Source of the DNA: Acidovorax sp. 106
GTDB lineage: Bacteria > Pseudomonadota > Gammaproteobacteria > Burkholderiales > Burkholderiaceae_C
Length of the DNA: 64,000 nt
NCBI RefSeq assembly: GCF_003663825.1
Contig: NZ_RCCC01000001.1
Span: forward strand, 4,224,501-4,288,500
Direction: 5' to 3'
Shown here: positions 41,705 through 50,855 of the stretch, piece after piece
Layout of the letters: each line of letters opens with the position of its first letter
Position numbering within the stretch: position 1 is the stretch's first letter
Notes under the pieces: model-generated
What the model was told of the DNA's origin: nothing
What the model saw: only the letters and a program-made list of their open reading frames with translations
Database searches by the model: none
Position numbers and translations under genes: made by a program

Positions 41705-43576
41705 ATGCTGATCCACGCCGTCCTGGGGTTTTCGGTGCTCGAAACGCTGGTGCTGGCCGCGGTGCTGCTGGCCTGGGCCGACCGCGTGGCGGGTGCCCGG
41801 CTTTTGGCGGCTTTTTTGACCGGTATCTCGCTGTGGATGGTGGGCAACGAACTGCCCAACTGGCTGGGCCCCGAGACCGAGCCTGTGGCCATGCGCTTGC
41901 TGGCGACGGCGCCATTCGCCTCTGCGCTGTTCTTTCATTTCTGCACGGTGTTTTGCCGCGTGGACCTGGGGCGCTGGGGTGTTGCGGCAGCCTATGCGCT
42001 GGGCGGGTGCGCTACGGTGGTTTCCATGGTTTTGGTGCCAGGGCACTTGATCCATCACCGTGACATAGGCTGGATTGCGGTTGCAGACACCGTAGGCGCT
42101 GTGGCCAGCATGGCCTGGGTCATTCTGGGCATTGGCGGTGTGGCGGTGCTGGTGCATGCTTTGCTGCGTGCACGCCAGTCGGGCGACGGGCAGAAATTTC
42201 GGCAAATTGCTGCGGTCACCGCATCGTGCCTGTGGGGCCTGCTGTGCCTGGCGGGCTACGGCATTGCGGTGCTGGATCTTCCGATCTATCCGTTTCCCTT
42301 GCTGGGCCTGCCGCTCTACTCGTTGATTTTGGTCTACGGCATCTTGCGCTATGGCGTGTTTGTGGCCAACGCCTGGGCCCGCCGCGCCCTGGTGTGGGCG
42401 CTGCTGCTGGCGCTGGGGGCGGTGGTGCTGGCGCTCACGCCACTGCTGCCGTTTGAATCGCGCTGGCTGGGTGGGCTGGCGGTAGCGGCCAGTGTGCTGG
42501 CGCTCAACGGCCCAGTGCGCCGCGTGGCCGAGCGGCTGGTGTACCCCGGGGGCGAGGTGTCCATAGCCGACCTGGGTGCCTGGCGCAGCGCGCTGCTGTC
42601 GGCCGATACGCCCCAGGCCTTGGCGCAGCAGGCCGCCCAGTTGCTGGGCCAGCGCATCGGCACGCAGGTCGAAGTCCATCTCGGCGGCCCATTGGCACCC
42701 GCAACGCCTGCCATACCCCCGGCCGGTACCCCGCAGCTGGTGTGCAGCCCAGGCCCGCAAGGCTGGCAGACCACGCTGCAGGGCTGGGACGCCGCACCGC
42801 CGGGGCCACGCCATGTGGCCGAGCTGTTTGGCACCGTGGTGGCCGAGGCCGCAGCGCGTGTCGAGCAGTCGCAGCAGTTTGCCGCCCGCGAGCGCGAGCG
42901 CCAGTTGCAGGCGCGGCTGGCCGAACTGGGCGCGCTGGCGGCCACCGTGGCCCATGACATCCGCAACCCGCTCAACATCATCTCCATGGCCGTAGCCGCC
43001 GCGCCCGCCGACACGCGCCGCGAGGTGGCAGACCAGGTGGCGCGCATTGCCCACCTCACCAACGACTTGCTGGACTTTGCCAAACCCTGGAAGCTGGTGC
43101 CCCGCGAACTGGACCTGGCCGCCCATGTGCGCACCGCAGCCCAACGCCTGCCCGCTGTGACCCTGGGCGCAGGCCTGGCCCAGCCGCTGCCACTGCACGC
43201 CGACCCCCGCCGCATAGACCAGGCACTGACCAACTTGCTGGAGAACGCGCGCACTGCGCTGGCATCCGGCGCCGCGGAACCCTATGGTGCTGCAGATATC
43301 GCAGCAGCCACTGCGCACAGCCCCGTGCACATTGACGCAGAAACCACCGACAACGCCGTGCTGCTGCACATCTGCGACGCCGGCCCCGGGGTGCCCGACG
43401 AAATCCGCAGCCGCCTGTTCGAGCCCTTTGCATCGCGCAGCCCCGGCGGCACCGGGCTGGGCCTGGCCATCGTGGCCCGCATCATGGCCGCGCACGGCGG
43501 CTCGGTGGCGCTGACCGAGCGGCCACCGTGGAGCACCTGCTTTACGCTGCACTTTCCTTTGACGCCCCCACCATGA
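41705..43576 (+). CDS. Multi-pass membrane sensor histidine kinase
   Basis: About 623 residues if the Met at 41705 is used; the frame is open to 41630 and the start is uncertain. Seven or eight membrane helices fill residues 1-280. A GAF-like linker and a coiled coil (residues about 375-410) lead to HisKA with H417 in TVAHDIRNPLN, then HATPase with NLLENARTAL, DAGPGVP and GGTGLGLAIVARI. It overlaps the next gene by four bases, so they form a cognate two-component pair. Confidence 0.88.
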   Translation: MLIHAVLGFSVLETLVLAAVLLAWADRVAGARLLAAFLTGISLWMVGNELPNWLGPETEPVAMRLLATAPFASALFFHFCTVFCRVDLGRWGVAAAYALGGCATVVSMVLVPGHLIHHRDIGWIAVADTVGAVASMAWVILGIGGVAVLVHALLRARQSGDGQKFRQIAAVTASCLWGLLCLAGYGIAVLDLPIYPFPLLGLPLYSLILVYGILRYGVFVANAWARRALVWALLLALGAVVLALTPLLPFESRWLGGLAVAASVLALNGPVRRVAERLVYPGGEVSIADLGAWRSALLSADTPQALAQQAAQLLGQRIGTQVEVHLGGPLAPATPAIPPAGTPQLVCSPGPQGWQTTLQGWDAAPPGPRHVAELFGTVVAEAAARVEQSQQFAARERERQLQARLAELGALAATVAHDIRNPLNIISMAVAAAPADTRREVADQVARIAHLTNDLLDFAKPWKLVPRELDLAAHVRTAAQRLPAVTLGAGLAQPLPLHADPRRIDQALTNLLENARTALASGAAEPYGAADIAAATAHSPVHIDAETTDNAVLLHICDAGPGVPDEIRSRLFEPFASRSPGGTGLGLAIVARIMAAHGGSVALTERPPWSTCFTLHFPLTPPP

Positions 43577-45057
43577 CAGCCCACACCCCTGACAACCTGC
43601 CATTCAATGCGTCGGACACTCCTGCCGATGCGCGGCAAGATGCCGCACTGACGCCCGAGCCGGAAAGCGGCCAGGCCAGCGGCGACATCAGCGGCCATGT
43701 GCTGCTGGTCGATGACGAGGCTGCATTTCAACGCCTGGGCGGTGCGTTTTTGCGCAACCTGGGCCACACCGTCACGCTGGCGGGCGATGGCGCGCAGGCC
43801 CAGGCCGCTTTCGCCCAACAGCCGCCCGAGCTGGTGCTGCTAGACCTGGCCATGCCGCCCCACATGGACCCGGAGATCGGCCTGGAGCTGATCCCGCGCT
43901 TTGCGCCCGTGCCCGTGGTGGTGCTGACGGGCCACGGCGACCACGCGCTGGCCCTGCGCGCCACCGAGCTGGGCGCCTGGGATTTTTTGACCAAGCCCAT
44001 TGACCCGGACATGCTGCGCTTTGTTGTGGCGCGCGGGCTGCGCAAGGCCCGGCTGGACGCGGAACTGGCAGCCCTGCGTGCGGGGCAGTCACAGGACGAC
44101 TTGGGGCTGGTGGGGCAGGCGGCCGCCACGGTGCAACTGCGCGCCCTGGTGCGCCGCGTGGCCCCCACACAGGTCAGCGTGCTGGTGCTGGGCCCCACGG
44201 GCACGGGCAAAGAACTGGTGGCCCGTGCCTTGCACGCCTGCAGCGCCCGCAAGAGCGAGCCCTTTGTCGCCATCCACTGCGGCGCGTTGTCGGCAGAGCT
44301 GCTGGAGAGCGAACTTTTTGGGCACATGAAGGGCAGCTTCACCGGCGCTTACCGCGACCAGCCGGGCTTGGTAGAGGCCGCACACGGCGGCACGCTGTTT
44401 CTGGACGAGGTGGGCGAGATGCCACCGCCCATGCAGGTCAAGCTGCTGCGCTTTTTGCAAGAGGGCACCTTTGTGCCCGTGGGCGGGCGCAGCCAAAAGC
44501 GTGCGGATGCGCGCGTGGTTGCGGCCACCCACCGCGATCTGGAAGCGATGGTGCGCGAAGGCACGTTCCGCGAAGACCTGTTTTACCGCCTCAAGGGCGT
44601 GGTGCTGCGCACACCGTCTTTGGCAGAGCGGCCCGCCGACATCCCGCTGCTGGCCACGCGGTTTTTGCACCGCGTGGCGCAGCGTGCCAGCCTCTCGCCC
44701 AGCGCCCTGGCGTGGCTGATGGCGCGTGACTGGCCGGGCAATGTGCGCGAACTCAAAGCCGTGGTGGAGTCAGCCGGGGCGCTGCTGATGCCCGCGCAGC
44801 GCGAGGTAGATGCCGAGCTGCTGCAACTGGCCAGCGGCGACCTAACCGACGCAAGCGACATTGCCCCTGCCCACCACGCCACACTTGGCACGCAGGGCAG
44901 CACCGGGCCACTGGACGCAGCCCTGATGGAGCTGGAAGTGCGCATGCTCCGCGACACGCTGGCGGCGGTGGCTGGCAATCAGTCGGAGGCCGCCCGGCGG
45001 CTGGGAATCTCGCGGGTGGGGCTGATCAAGAAAATGACGCGGCTGGGCTTGCGTTGA
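43573..45057 (+). CDS. NtrC-family sigma-54-dependent response regulator
   Basis: 494 residues starting at the ATGA overlap. The receiver (about 40-160) has VDDEAAFQ, phosphate acceptor D91 in LLDLAMPP, and TKPID. The AAA+ domain has Walker A GPTGTGKELVARALH, the sigma-54 loop as GSFTGA (Ser replacing the usual Ala), Walker B GGTLFLDEVGEMP and RDWPGNVREL. A Fis-type HTH ends it (NQSEAARRLGISRVGLIKKM). It activates sigma-54 promoters in response to the upstream kinase; targets are not evident. Confidence 0.92.
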   Translation: MTAHTPDNLPFNASDTPADARQDAALTPEPESGQASGDISGHVLLVDDEAAFQRLGGAFLRNLGHTVTLAGDGAQAQAAFAQQPPELVLLDLAMPPHMDPEIGLELIPRFAPVPVVVLTGHGDHALALRATELGAWDFLTKPIDPDMLRFVVARGLRKARLDAELAALRAGQSQDDLGLVGQAAATVQLRALVRRVAPTQVSVLVLGPTGTGKELVARALHACSARKSEPFVAIHCGALSAELLESELFGHMKGSFTGAYRDQPGLVEAAHGGTLFLDEVGEMPPPMQVKLLRFLQEGTFVPVGGRSQKRADARVVAATHRDLEAMVREGTFREDLFYRLKGVVLRTPSLAERPADIPLLATRFLHRVAQRASLSPSALAWLMARDWPGNVRELKAVVESAGALLMPAQREVDAELLQLASGDLTDASDIAPAHHATLGTQGSTGPLDAALMELEVRMLRDTLAAVAGNQSEAARRLGISRVGLIKKMTRLGLR

Positions 45058-45066
45058 AGCGGTGGC

Positions 45067-46044
45067 TCAGGCAGATGGGGTGCCCGGCTTAGCTAACGGA
45101 TGAACAACACTCGGGGATGGACTCACTGCAGGCTCCCCCCGCTTGCTGATCAACAACACCCCCGCCAACACCAGCGCCGCCCCCGCCATCTGCGGCCAGG
45201 ACAAGGGTTCGTCCAATATCCAGCAGCCAAAAAAGATCGTGAGCACCGGGCCCAGCGTGCCGATCAGTGCGGTTTTGGCTGCGCCGATGCGGCGGATGGC
45301 GGCCGACGTCATGAACACGGGCAGCACGGTCGAGAAGAGGGCCATGCCCAGCGCGTGCAGGTAGACCGGGGCGGGCTGCACCAAGGCGCCCACAGGCTGC
45401 GACACCCCAAAGTGCAGCAGCGTGGCACCCGTGGAGACCAACATGGCCAAGGCGGTGAAGCGTGCTGCGCCCAGCCTGCGGATGGCGGGCTCGCTGCCCG
45501 CCTGATAGAACGCGTAAGACACCGCCGAGCCGAACACAAAACCCGCCCCGATGAGCACGGCGCGCGTGTCCCCCGCAATGTGCAAGTCGTGCGCAAACGC
45601 CAGGCCAATGCCTGCATAGGACAGCAGCAGCGCCCCCACCTCGCGCCGCGAGGCCCGTTTGCCCATGAACAGCACGCCAATCAGGATGGTGAGGGTGGGG
45701 TAGGTGAACAAAATCAGCCGCTCCAGGCTGGCGGTGATGTACTGCAAGCCCATGAAGTCGAGGATGCTGGAGCCGTAGTACCCCAACAAGCCCAGCGCAA
45801 TGACCGCCAGCCAGTCGCGCCGGGGCAGCGGGGCCAGGGCGCGGCTGGCGCGCCAGCCCACCCAGGCAAACACGGGCACGGAAAACGCCATGCGCAGGGC
45901 CAGCAAGGTGACCGAATCCACCGGCACCGCTTGCGGCACCGCGTAGGCCAGCTTCACAAAAATGGCTTTGAAGGAAAAGCCCAGGGCAGCCAAAACGGCC
46001 AGAACAATGCCGAGGCGTTCGGCGGACCAGTGTTTCCAGGGCAT
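45067..46044 (-). CDS. EamA (DMT) family transporter
   Basis: 325 residues from the Met at 46044 with about ten hydrophobic helices and two EamA repeats (GIVLAVLAALGFSFKAIFVK and AVLIGAGFVFGSAVSYAFYQ). Positive charges cluster on cytoplasmic loops. DMT transporters move metabolites or amino acids out of the cell. It is divergent from a LysR gene with a palindrome between them, so LysR control is likely. Confidence 0.87.
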   Translation of the reverse strand: MPWKHWSAERLGIVLAVLAALGFSFKAIFVKLAYAVPQAVPVDSVTLLALRMAFSVPVFAWVGWRASRALAPLPRRDWLAVIALGLLGYYGSSILDFMGLQYITASLERLILFTYPTLTILIGVLFMGKRASRREVGALLLSYAGIGLAFAHDLHIAGDTRAVLIGAGFVFGSAVSYAFYQAGSEPAIRRLGAARFTALAMLVSTGATLLHFGVSQPVGALVQPAPVYLHALGMALFSTVLPVFMTSAAIRRIGAAKTALIGTLGPVLTIFFGCWILDEPLSWPQMAGAALVLAGVLLISKRGEPAVSPSPSVVHPLAKPGTPSA

Positions 46045-46170
46045 GGGGCGGGGCAGCGTCAAGATGGGAAAGTTATGCGAACAGGGCGAACGCTTACCGT
46101 GGCAAGGATTCAACGATGGGCAATGATCCTATAGGCGCACTGACGGCACAATTGCCCATTCCCCAAGCAT

Positions 46171-46191
46171 GCGTTCGTTAAAAACGAACGC
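46171..46191. promoter_or_regulatory. Perfect palindrome between EamA and LysR genes
   Basis: GCGTTCGTT-AAA-AACGAACGC, an exact 9-3-9 inverted repeat, lies 37 bp before the GTG start of the LysR gene and 127 bp before the transporter start. It fits an autoregulatory LysR binding site. Confidence 0.6.
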
Positions 46192-46227
46192 TGCATGCCG
46201 CCGTCACCCCCCGCCAGGAGCCCGTTT

Positions 46228-47130
46228 GTGAACTACGACCTTGTGGATTTGCGCCTGTTTGTAGCCATGGCCGAAGAGCGCAACCTCACGCGCGGCGCCG
46301 CGCGCGCCTGCCTGGCCCCCTCGTCGGCCAGCCACCGGCTGCGGCGGCTGGAAGAGGCCCTGAACACGCCGCTGTTTGAGCGCCAGACCCGGGGCCTGGC
46401 CCTCACGCCTGCGGGCGAGACCCTGCTGCGCAATGCCCGCGAGGTGTTTGCGCGCATCGAGCAAATGCACGCCAACCTGCAGCCGTTTGCATCGGGCATT
46501 CGCGGCCATGTCAGCCTGTGGGCCAACACGCACGCCACGCATACCTTTTTGCCGGGCGACCTGGCCGGTTTTTTGAAGCACCACCCGCAGGTGAGCGTGA
46601 CGCTGGAGGAGCGCACCAGCGCAGAAATTGTGGTGGCGGTGGCCGGTGGGGAGATCGAGGTGGGCGTGCTGGCAGACAGCGGCTCGGGCGTGGGGGTGGA
46701 GCTGGTTCCGTACCGGCAGGACCGCCTGGTGCTCATCGTGCCTGCAGGCCATGGGCTGGCAGGGCGCTCGCACGTGGGGTTTGCCGAGGTGATCGACCAT
46801 GCGTTTGTCATGTTGCACGCGGGCTCAGCCATCCACACTTTCACGATGAACGCCGCAGCGGCACTGGGGCGCCACCTCGATGTACGCATCCAGGTGCGCA
46901 GTTTTGAGGCCGTGTGCCGCATGGTCGGGGCGGGTGTGGGCATTGGCCTTGTGCCACGGGGTGCCGCCTTGCAGGTGGCAGGCTTGAGCGAGCCGCCCGT
47001 GGTGCTGGAGATGAACGAGCCCTGGGCGCAGCGCGACCTGCAGATTTGCGTGCGCAAGGGCGCGGTGTTGTCCGGCTTTGCACAGGCGCTGGTGGCCCAT
47101 TTGCGCCAGAGCGCGGCGTCTGCAAGCTGA
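46228..47130 (+). CDS. LysR-family transcriptional regulator
   Basis: 300 residues from a GTG start with AGGAG seven bases upstream; an in-frame ATG 11 codons earlier has no ribosome site. The N-terminal HTH is VDLRLFVAMAEERNLTRGAA with SSASHRLRRLEEALNTPLFE. The effector domain follows with the usual two-lobe pattern (ANTHATHTFLPGDLAGF, GVGIGLVPRG). It likely controls the divergent EamA exporter and itself. The stop abuts the convergent DeoR gene with no gap. Confidence 0.9.
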   Translation: MNYDLVDLRLFVAMAEERNLTRGAARACLAPSSASHRLRRLEEALNTPLFERQTRGLALTPAGETLLRNAREVFARIEQMHANLQPFASGIRGHVSLWANTHATHTFLPGDLAGFLKHHPQVSVTLEERTSAEIVVAVAGGEIEVGVLADSGSGVGVELVPYRQDRLVLIVPAGHGLAGRSHVGFAEVIDHAFVMLHAGSAIHTFTMNAAAALGRHLDVRIQVRSFEAVCRMVGAGVGIGLVPRGAALQVAGLSEPPVVLEMNEPWAQRDLQICVRKGAVLSGFAQALVAHLRQSAASAS

Positions 47131-47892
47131 TCAGGCTGTGGCGGTGCTGACCTTCACGCCGTCCGCCTGAAGCTTCTTGCGCAAGGCGGCTGGGGTGGAG
47201 GCGGGCACCACCAGCGCCGCAAGTTCGCTGAGGGGGGCAATCGTGAAGGGCGACGCCGCGCCCAGCTTGTCTGCAGAGGCCAGTACCACGGTCTCGGCTG
47301 CGCGCTCGTGCAGTGCCCGTTTGACGGCGGCCTCTTCAAAATCGCCCGTGGTCAAGCCCGCTGTGGAGTGCACGCCGGTCACGCCCATCAGGTACAGGTC
47401 TGCGCGCAGCCGGGCGGCGGCTTCCACCACACTGGCGCCCACGTTCACCATCGAATGGCGAAACAGGCGGCCGCCCAGCATCAGCACCTCGATCTGCGCA
47501 TGGCCAGCCAGTGCTACCGCAATGGTGGGGCTGTGGGTGACCACCGTGGCGCGCAGGGTAAGCGGCAGGTGCTGCACCACTTGCAGTGACGTGGTGCCTC
47601 CGTCCAGGATCACCACCTGGCCTGGTTGCACCAGCGCTGCGCCAGCGCGGCCCAGGGCCCTTTTTTCGTCGGGGGCCAAAGCAGCGCGCACCTGCATATC
47701 ACCGATGGCGGCAGAAGCGGGCAGCGCACCACCGTGCACGCGCTGCAGCTGGCCTTCAGCGGCCAGCTCGCGCAGATCGCGCCGCACCGTGTCTTCTGAG
47801 ATGCCCAGCTCTTCGCTGAATGCCTTGGCCACGATCTGGCCCTCCTGCTGAAGGCGCTGGAGGATGAGTTGCTTGCGCTGGGTGGTGAGCAT
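47131..47892 (-). CDS. DeoR-family transcriptional repressor
   Basis: 253 residues. The N-terminal DeoR HTH is TQRKQLILQRLQQEGQIVAK followed by FSEELGISEDTVRRDLREL and HGGALP. The sugar-phosphate-sensing domain (DeoRC) shows ILDGGTTSLQVVQHL, VLMLGGRLFRHSMVNVG and MGVTGVHSTAGLTTGDFEEA. It is divergent from a nucleotide-salvage-like operon and direct repeats lie between. Ligand likely a phosphorylated sugar or deoxyribose derivative (inference). Confidence 0.92.
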   Translation of the reverse strand: MLTTQRKQLILQRLQQEGQIVAKAFSEELGISEDTVRRDLRELAAEGQLQRVHGGALPASAAIGDMQVRAALAPDEKRALGRAGAALVQPGQVVILDGGTTSLQVVQHLPLTLRATVVTHSPTIAVALAGHAQIEVLMLGGRLFRHSMVNVGASVVEAAARLRADLYLMGVTGVHSTAGLTTGDFEEAAVKRALHERAAETVVLASADKLGAASPFTIAPLSELAALVVPASTPAALRKKLQADGVKVSTATA

Positions 47893-47929
47893 GGCGTGGT
47901 TTGTCAGAACGGTGGGGCGCGGAAATGTG

Positions 47930-47970
47930 ATTGCACGAATTTAATTGAAAGTGCATGATATTGCACGAAT
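47930..47970. promoter_or_regulatory. Direct-repeat operator candidate for the DeoR regulator
   Basis: ATTGCACGAAT occurs at 47930-47940 and again at 47960-47970, a 30-bp (three-turn) spacing. GTGCA at 47951 and TGCAC at 47962 add an inverted arm. The sites fill the 96-bp gap between the divergent DeoR gene and the deoxyribosyltransferase-like gene. Confidence 0.6.
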
Positions 47971-47988
47971 CAATCTTTTGACAACCCA

Positions 47989-48399
47989 ATGCCTGACACC
48001 GATGCACCCGATTGCCCACTGCTGGTCCTGATTGCCGGCCCCTACCTGTCGGGCACCGACGGCGACCCGACCAAAATCGCAGCCAACCGTGCCCGGCTGG
48101 AGGCTGCGGCACTGCCCATCTACGAGCGCGGCCATCTTCCGTTGTTGGGCGAATGGCTGGCGTTGCCCATCGTCCATGCGGCGGGTGGGCGGGAGCCCGG
48201 CGATGCAGTGTTCCACGCCTACCAGTACCCGGTGGCCGAGCGGCTGCTGGCGCGCTGCGATGCCGTGTTGCGCCTGCCCGGCGCATCGCAGGGCGCGGAC
48301 ATGGACGTGGCCCGGGCGCAAATGCGGGGCCTGCCGGTGTACCACCACATCGACGAATTGCCGGTGCGGGCGGCGAGCCACCAAGGGATTGCCGCATGA
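47989..48399 (+). CDS. Nucleoside 2-deoxyribosyltransferase-like (DUF4406) protein
   Basis: 136 residues of Rossmann-like fold: LVLIAGPYLSGTDGDPTKIA at the N-terminus and VLRLPGASQGADMDVARAQM near residue 93, with the Gly-rich and Asp-containing loop used for nucleotide or deoxyribose binding in this superfamily. The Glu needed for classic deoxyribosyltransferase catalysis is not clear. Its stop overlaps the NudK start (ATGA). Confidence 0.72.
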   Translation: MPDTDAPDCPLLVLIAGPYLSGTDGDPTKIAANRARLEAAALPIYERGHLPLLGEWLALPIVHAAGGREPGDAVFHAYQYPVAERLLARCDAVLRLPGASQGADMDVARAQMRGLPVYHHIDELPVRAASHQGIAA

Positions 48400-49022
48400 G
48401 CCGCCCCTCACCCGCACCGATCAACGCCCAGGCTGAGCATGTGCGCCTGCTGGACGTGCAGTTGCTGTCGAACGACTGGTATGTGCTGCGCAAGGTCACG
48501 TTCGAGTTGCAACGCCGCGACGGCCAGTGGCAGCGCCTGAGCCGTGAGGCCTACGACCGGGGCAACGGCGCCACGCTGCTGCTGTTCAATCCACGGCGCG
48601 GCACGGTGGTGCTCACGCGGCAGTTCCGGCTGCCAGCGTTCCTCAACGGCTGCGCCGATGGCCATCTGCTGGAAGCCTGCGCTGGCCTGCTCGATGGCGA
48701 CGACCCGGAAACCTGCATCCGCCGCGAAGCCGAAGAAGAAACCGGCTACCGCATCCGCGCCCCCCGCAAGGTGTTTGAGGCCTACATGAGCCCGGGCTCT
48801 GTCACCGAAAAGCTGCACTTCTTTGTGGCCGACTACGAAGTTGCAGACCGTGTTCAAGCGGGCGGCGGATTGGCGAGTGAAGGCGAAGACATCGAAGTCG
48901 TCGAAATGGCGCTGAGCGAAGCGCTGGCGGGCATCCGTGCGGGCACCATTGAGGACGGCAAAACCATCATGCTGCTGCAGCATGTAGCGCTGGAGGCCTT
49001 GCAAGGGGGCAAGAGCAAGTAA
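48396..49022 (+). CDS. nudK: NudK-like Nudix hydrolase (GDP-mannose pyrophosphatase family)
   Basis: 208 residues. Close overall pattern to E. coli NudK: REAYDRGNGATLLLFNPRRG, TRQFRLPAFLNGC and the Nudix box ending CIRREAEEETGYRI, then YMSPGSVTEKLHFFVADYE and EDIEVVE. NudK cleaves GDP-mannose and related nucleotide sugars. It is coupled to the upstream gene, suggesting a shared nucleotide-salvage or sanitation role under the DeoR regulator. Confidence 0.88.
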   Translation: MSRPSPAPINAQAEHVRLLDVQLLSNDWYVLRKVTFELQRRDGQWQRLSREAYDRGNGATLLLFNPRRGTVVLTRQFRLPAFLNGCADGHLLEACAGLLDGDDPETCIRREAEEETGYRIRAPRKVFEAYMSPGSVTEKLHFFVADYEVADRVQAGGGLASEGEDIEVVEMALSEALAGIRAGTIEDGKTIMLLQHVALEALQGGKSK

Positions 49023-49145
49023 GCTTCAGGCCCCTCAAATCCCTGCGCTGATCGTGACAAGCACCCGCAGCCTTTGCCGTACGGGCCTTGAAACGGCTGC
49101 AGCGTATTGAGAAACCCACGCCACCCACAGCCGAAACCACACCGA

Positions 49146-50099
49146 ATGCAAGCCCTGCTCGACGCCATCGCCCAGATGCACCTCCCCACCGACGCCCAGC
49201 GCATCTTCCATGGCCGTGGGGGCCGCTACCCAGGCTGCGAGCAGTGGACGCTGGACGCCTACCCGCCCGTCTTTGTGCTCACCAGCTTTTTGCCTGCGGA
49301 CGACGCAACCGAAGGGCAACTGGCGGCCATCGGCGCTGCGCTGGCTGAGCGCTGGGGGGCCATCGCGCCTGGGCAGCCGCTGAACTGGGTGTTTCAGTGC
49401 CGCAACGAAGCCTTGCGCACCCAGGGCCGCACCGAAACGCGGCTGATGCAAGGAGAGGTGCCTGACCCGCACACCGTGACGGAGGGCGGTGCGCGCTTCA
49501 AAACCCATGTGCTGCGCGGCCAGAACCATGGCCTGTTCCTGGACATGGCCGAAGGCCGCCGCTGGGTGCGCAACTATGCCGAGGCCCGCAGACAGGACCG
49601 CTATGGGCTGAAGGTGCTCAATCTGTTTGCCTACACCTGCGCGTTCTCGGTGGTGGCGCTGCAGGGCGGGGCCAAGCAGGTAGTCAACGTGGACATGAGC
49701 CACGGGGCCATGGGCATTGGCCAGCAGAACCACCAGCTCAACGGCATCACCACCGGGGCAAGCTTTCTGGCGCACGACATCTTCAGCAGCTGGGGCAAGA
49801 TCACCCGCAGCGGGCCTTACGGCCTCGTCATTGTGGACCCGCCCAGCTACCAAAAAGGCAGCTTTGTGGCTACCAAAGACTATGCCCGCCTGATGCGCCG
49901 CCTGCCCGACTTGTTGGCCCCCGGCGGCCACGCATTGCTCTGCCTGAACGCGCCCGAGCTGGGCGTGGACTTTTTGCAAAACCAGATGCAGGAACTCGCG
50001 CCCGAGCTGAAGTTTGTCGAGCGCGTGGCCAACCCGGCCGTGTTTGCCGACGTGGACGAGGGCAGGGCGCTGAAAGTGTTGGTGTACCAGGCCGAGTAA
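49146..50099 (+). CDS. RlmI-like class I SAM methyltransferase
   Basis: 317 residues from the Met at 49146. The SAM fold is shown by LKVLNLFAYTCAFSVVALQG (motif I), VNVDMSHGAMGIGQQNHQLN (motif II), VIVDPPSYQKGSF (motif IV, DPPSY) and DLLAPGGHALLCLN. This is the COG1092 branch that includes the 23S rRNA m5C enzyme RlmI. The N-terminal PUA domain of RlmI is not evident, so the target may differ. Confidence 0.82.
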   Translation: MQALLDAIAQMHLPTDAQRIFHGRGGRYPGCEQWTLDAYPPVFVLTSFLPADDATEGQLAAIGAALAERWGAIAPGQPLNWVFQCRNEALRTQGRTETRLMQGEVPDPHTVTEGGARFKTHVLRGQNHGLFLDMAEGRRWVRNYAEARRQDRYGLKVLNLFAYTCAFSVVALQGGAKQVVNVDMSHGAMGIGQQNHQLNGITTGASFLAHDIFSSWGKITRSGPYGLVIVDPPSYQKGSFVATKDYARLMRRLPDLLAPGGHALLCLNAPELGVDFLQNQMQELAPELKFVERVANPAVFADVDEGRALKVLVYQAE

Positions 50100-50144
50100 C
50101 ACGACATCAGCGAAGCAACAGCGTGTGCAGCCCCGCCGCAACGC

Positions 50145-50633
<489 letters not shown>

Positions 50634-50664
50634 GTCGCAGATGTCAGGGGGCGCCTGGGTTTAA

Positions 50665-50720
50665 TGCTATTTTTTTGATAGCTCGCAGCGCTTATTCCAT
50701 AAGCGCCATGTGCCATTTTG
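50665..50720. repeat. Dispersed AGCGCTT-core repeat, copy
   Basis: TGCTATTTTTTTGATAGCTC followed by GCAGCGCTTATTCCATAAGC and GCCATGTGCC: arms AGCGCTTAT and ATAAGCGC flank a CC centre. It lies upstream of the EVE start and before the DUF3592-linked operon. Confidence 0.7.
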
Positions 50721-50855
50721 ACTTTAAAAATGGGTCGAGCGCTAGACTGGGCTTGGCAAGAGCGGCGGCGCACCAGCGCAACCGCTGGGCCGTTGCCACA
50801 CCGCGGCCCGCACCACAAAAACACCAAACAAAACACCAAACGAGGGGGGACCGTG

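Noticed and set aside
41648..43603. 651-codon open frame on the minus strand
   Set aside because: It is antisense to the histidine kinase, whose HisKA and HATPase motifs are clear; the minus product is Gln/Gly/Arg-rich and has no domain.
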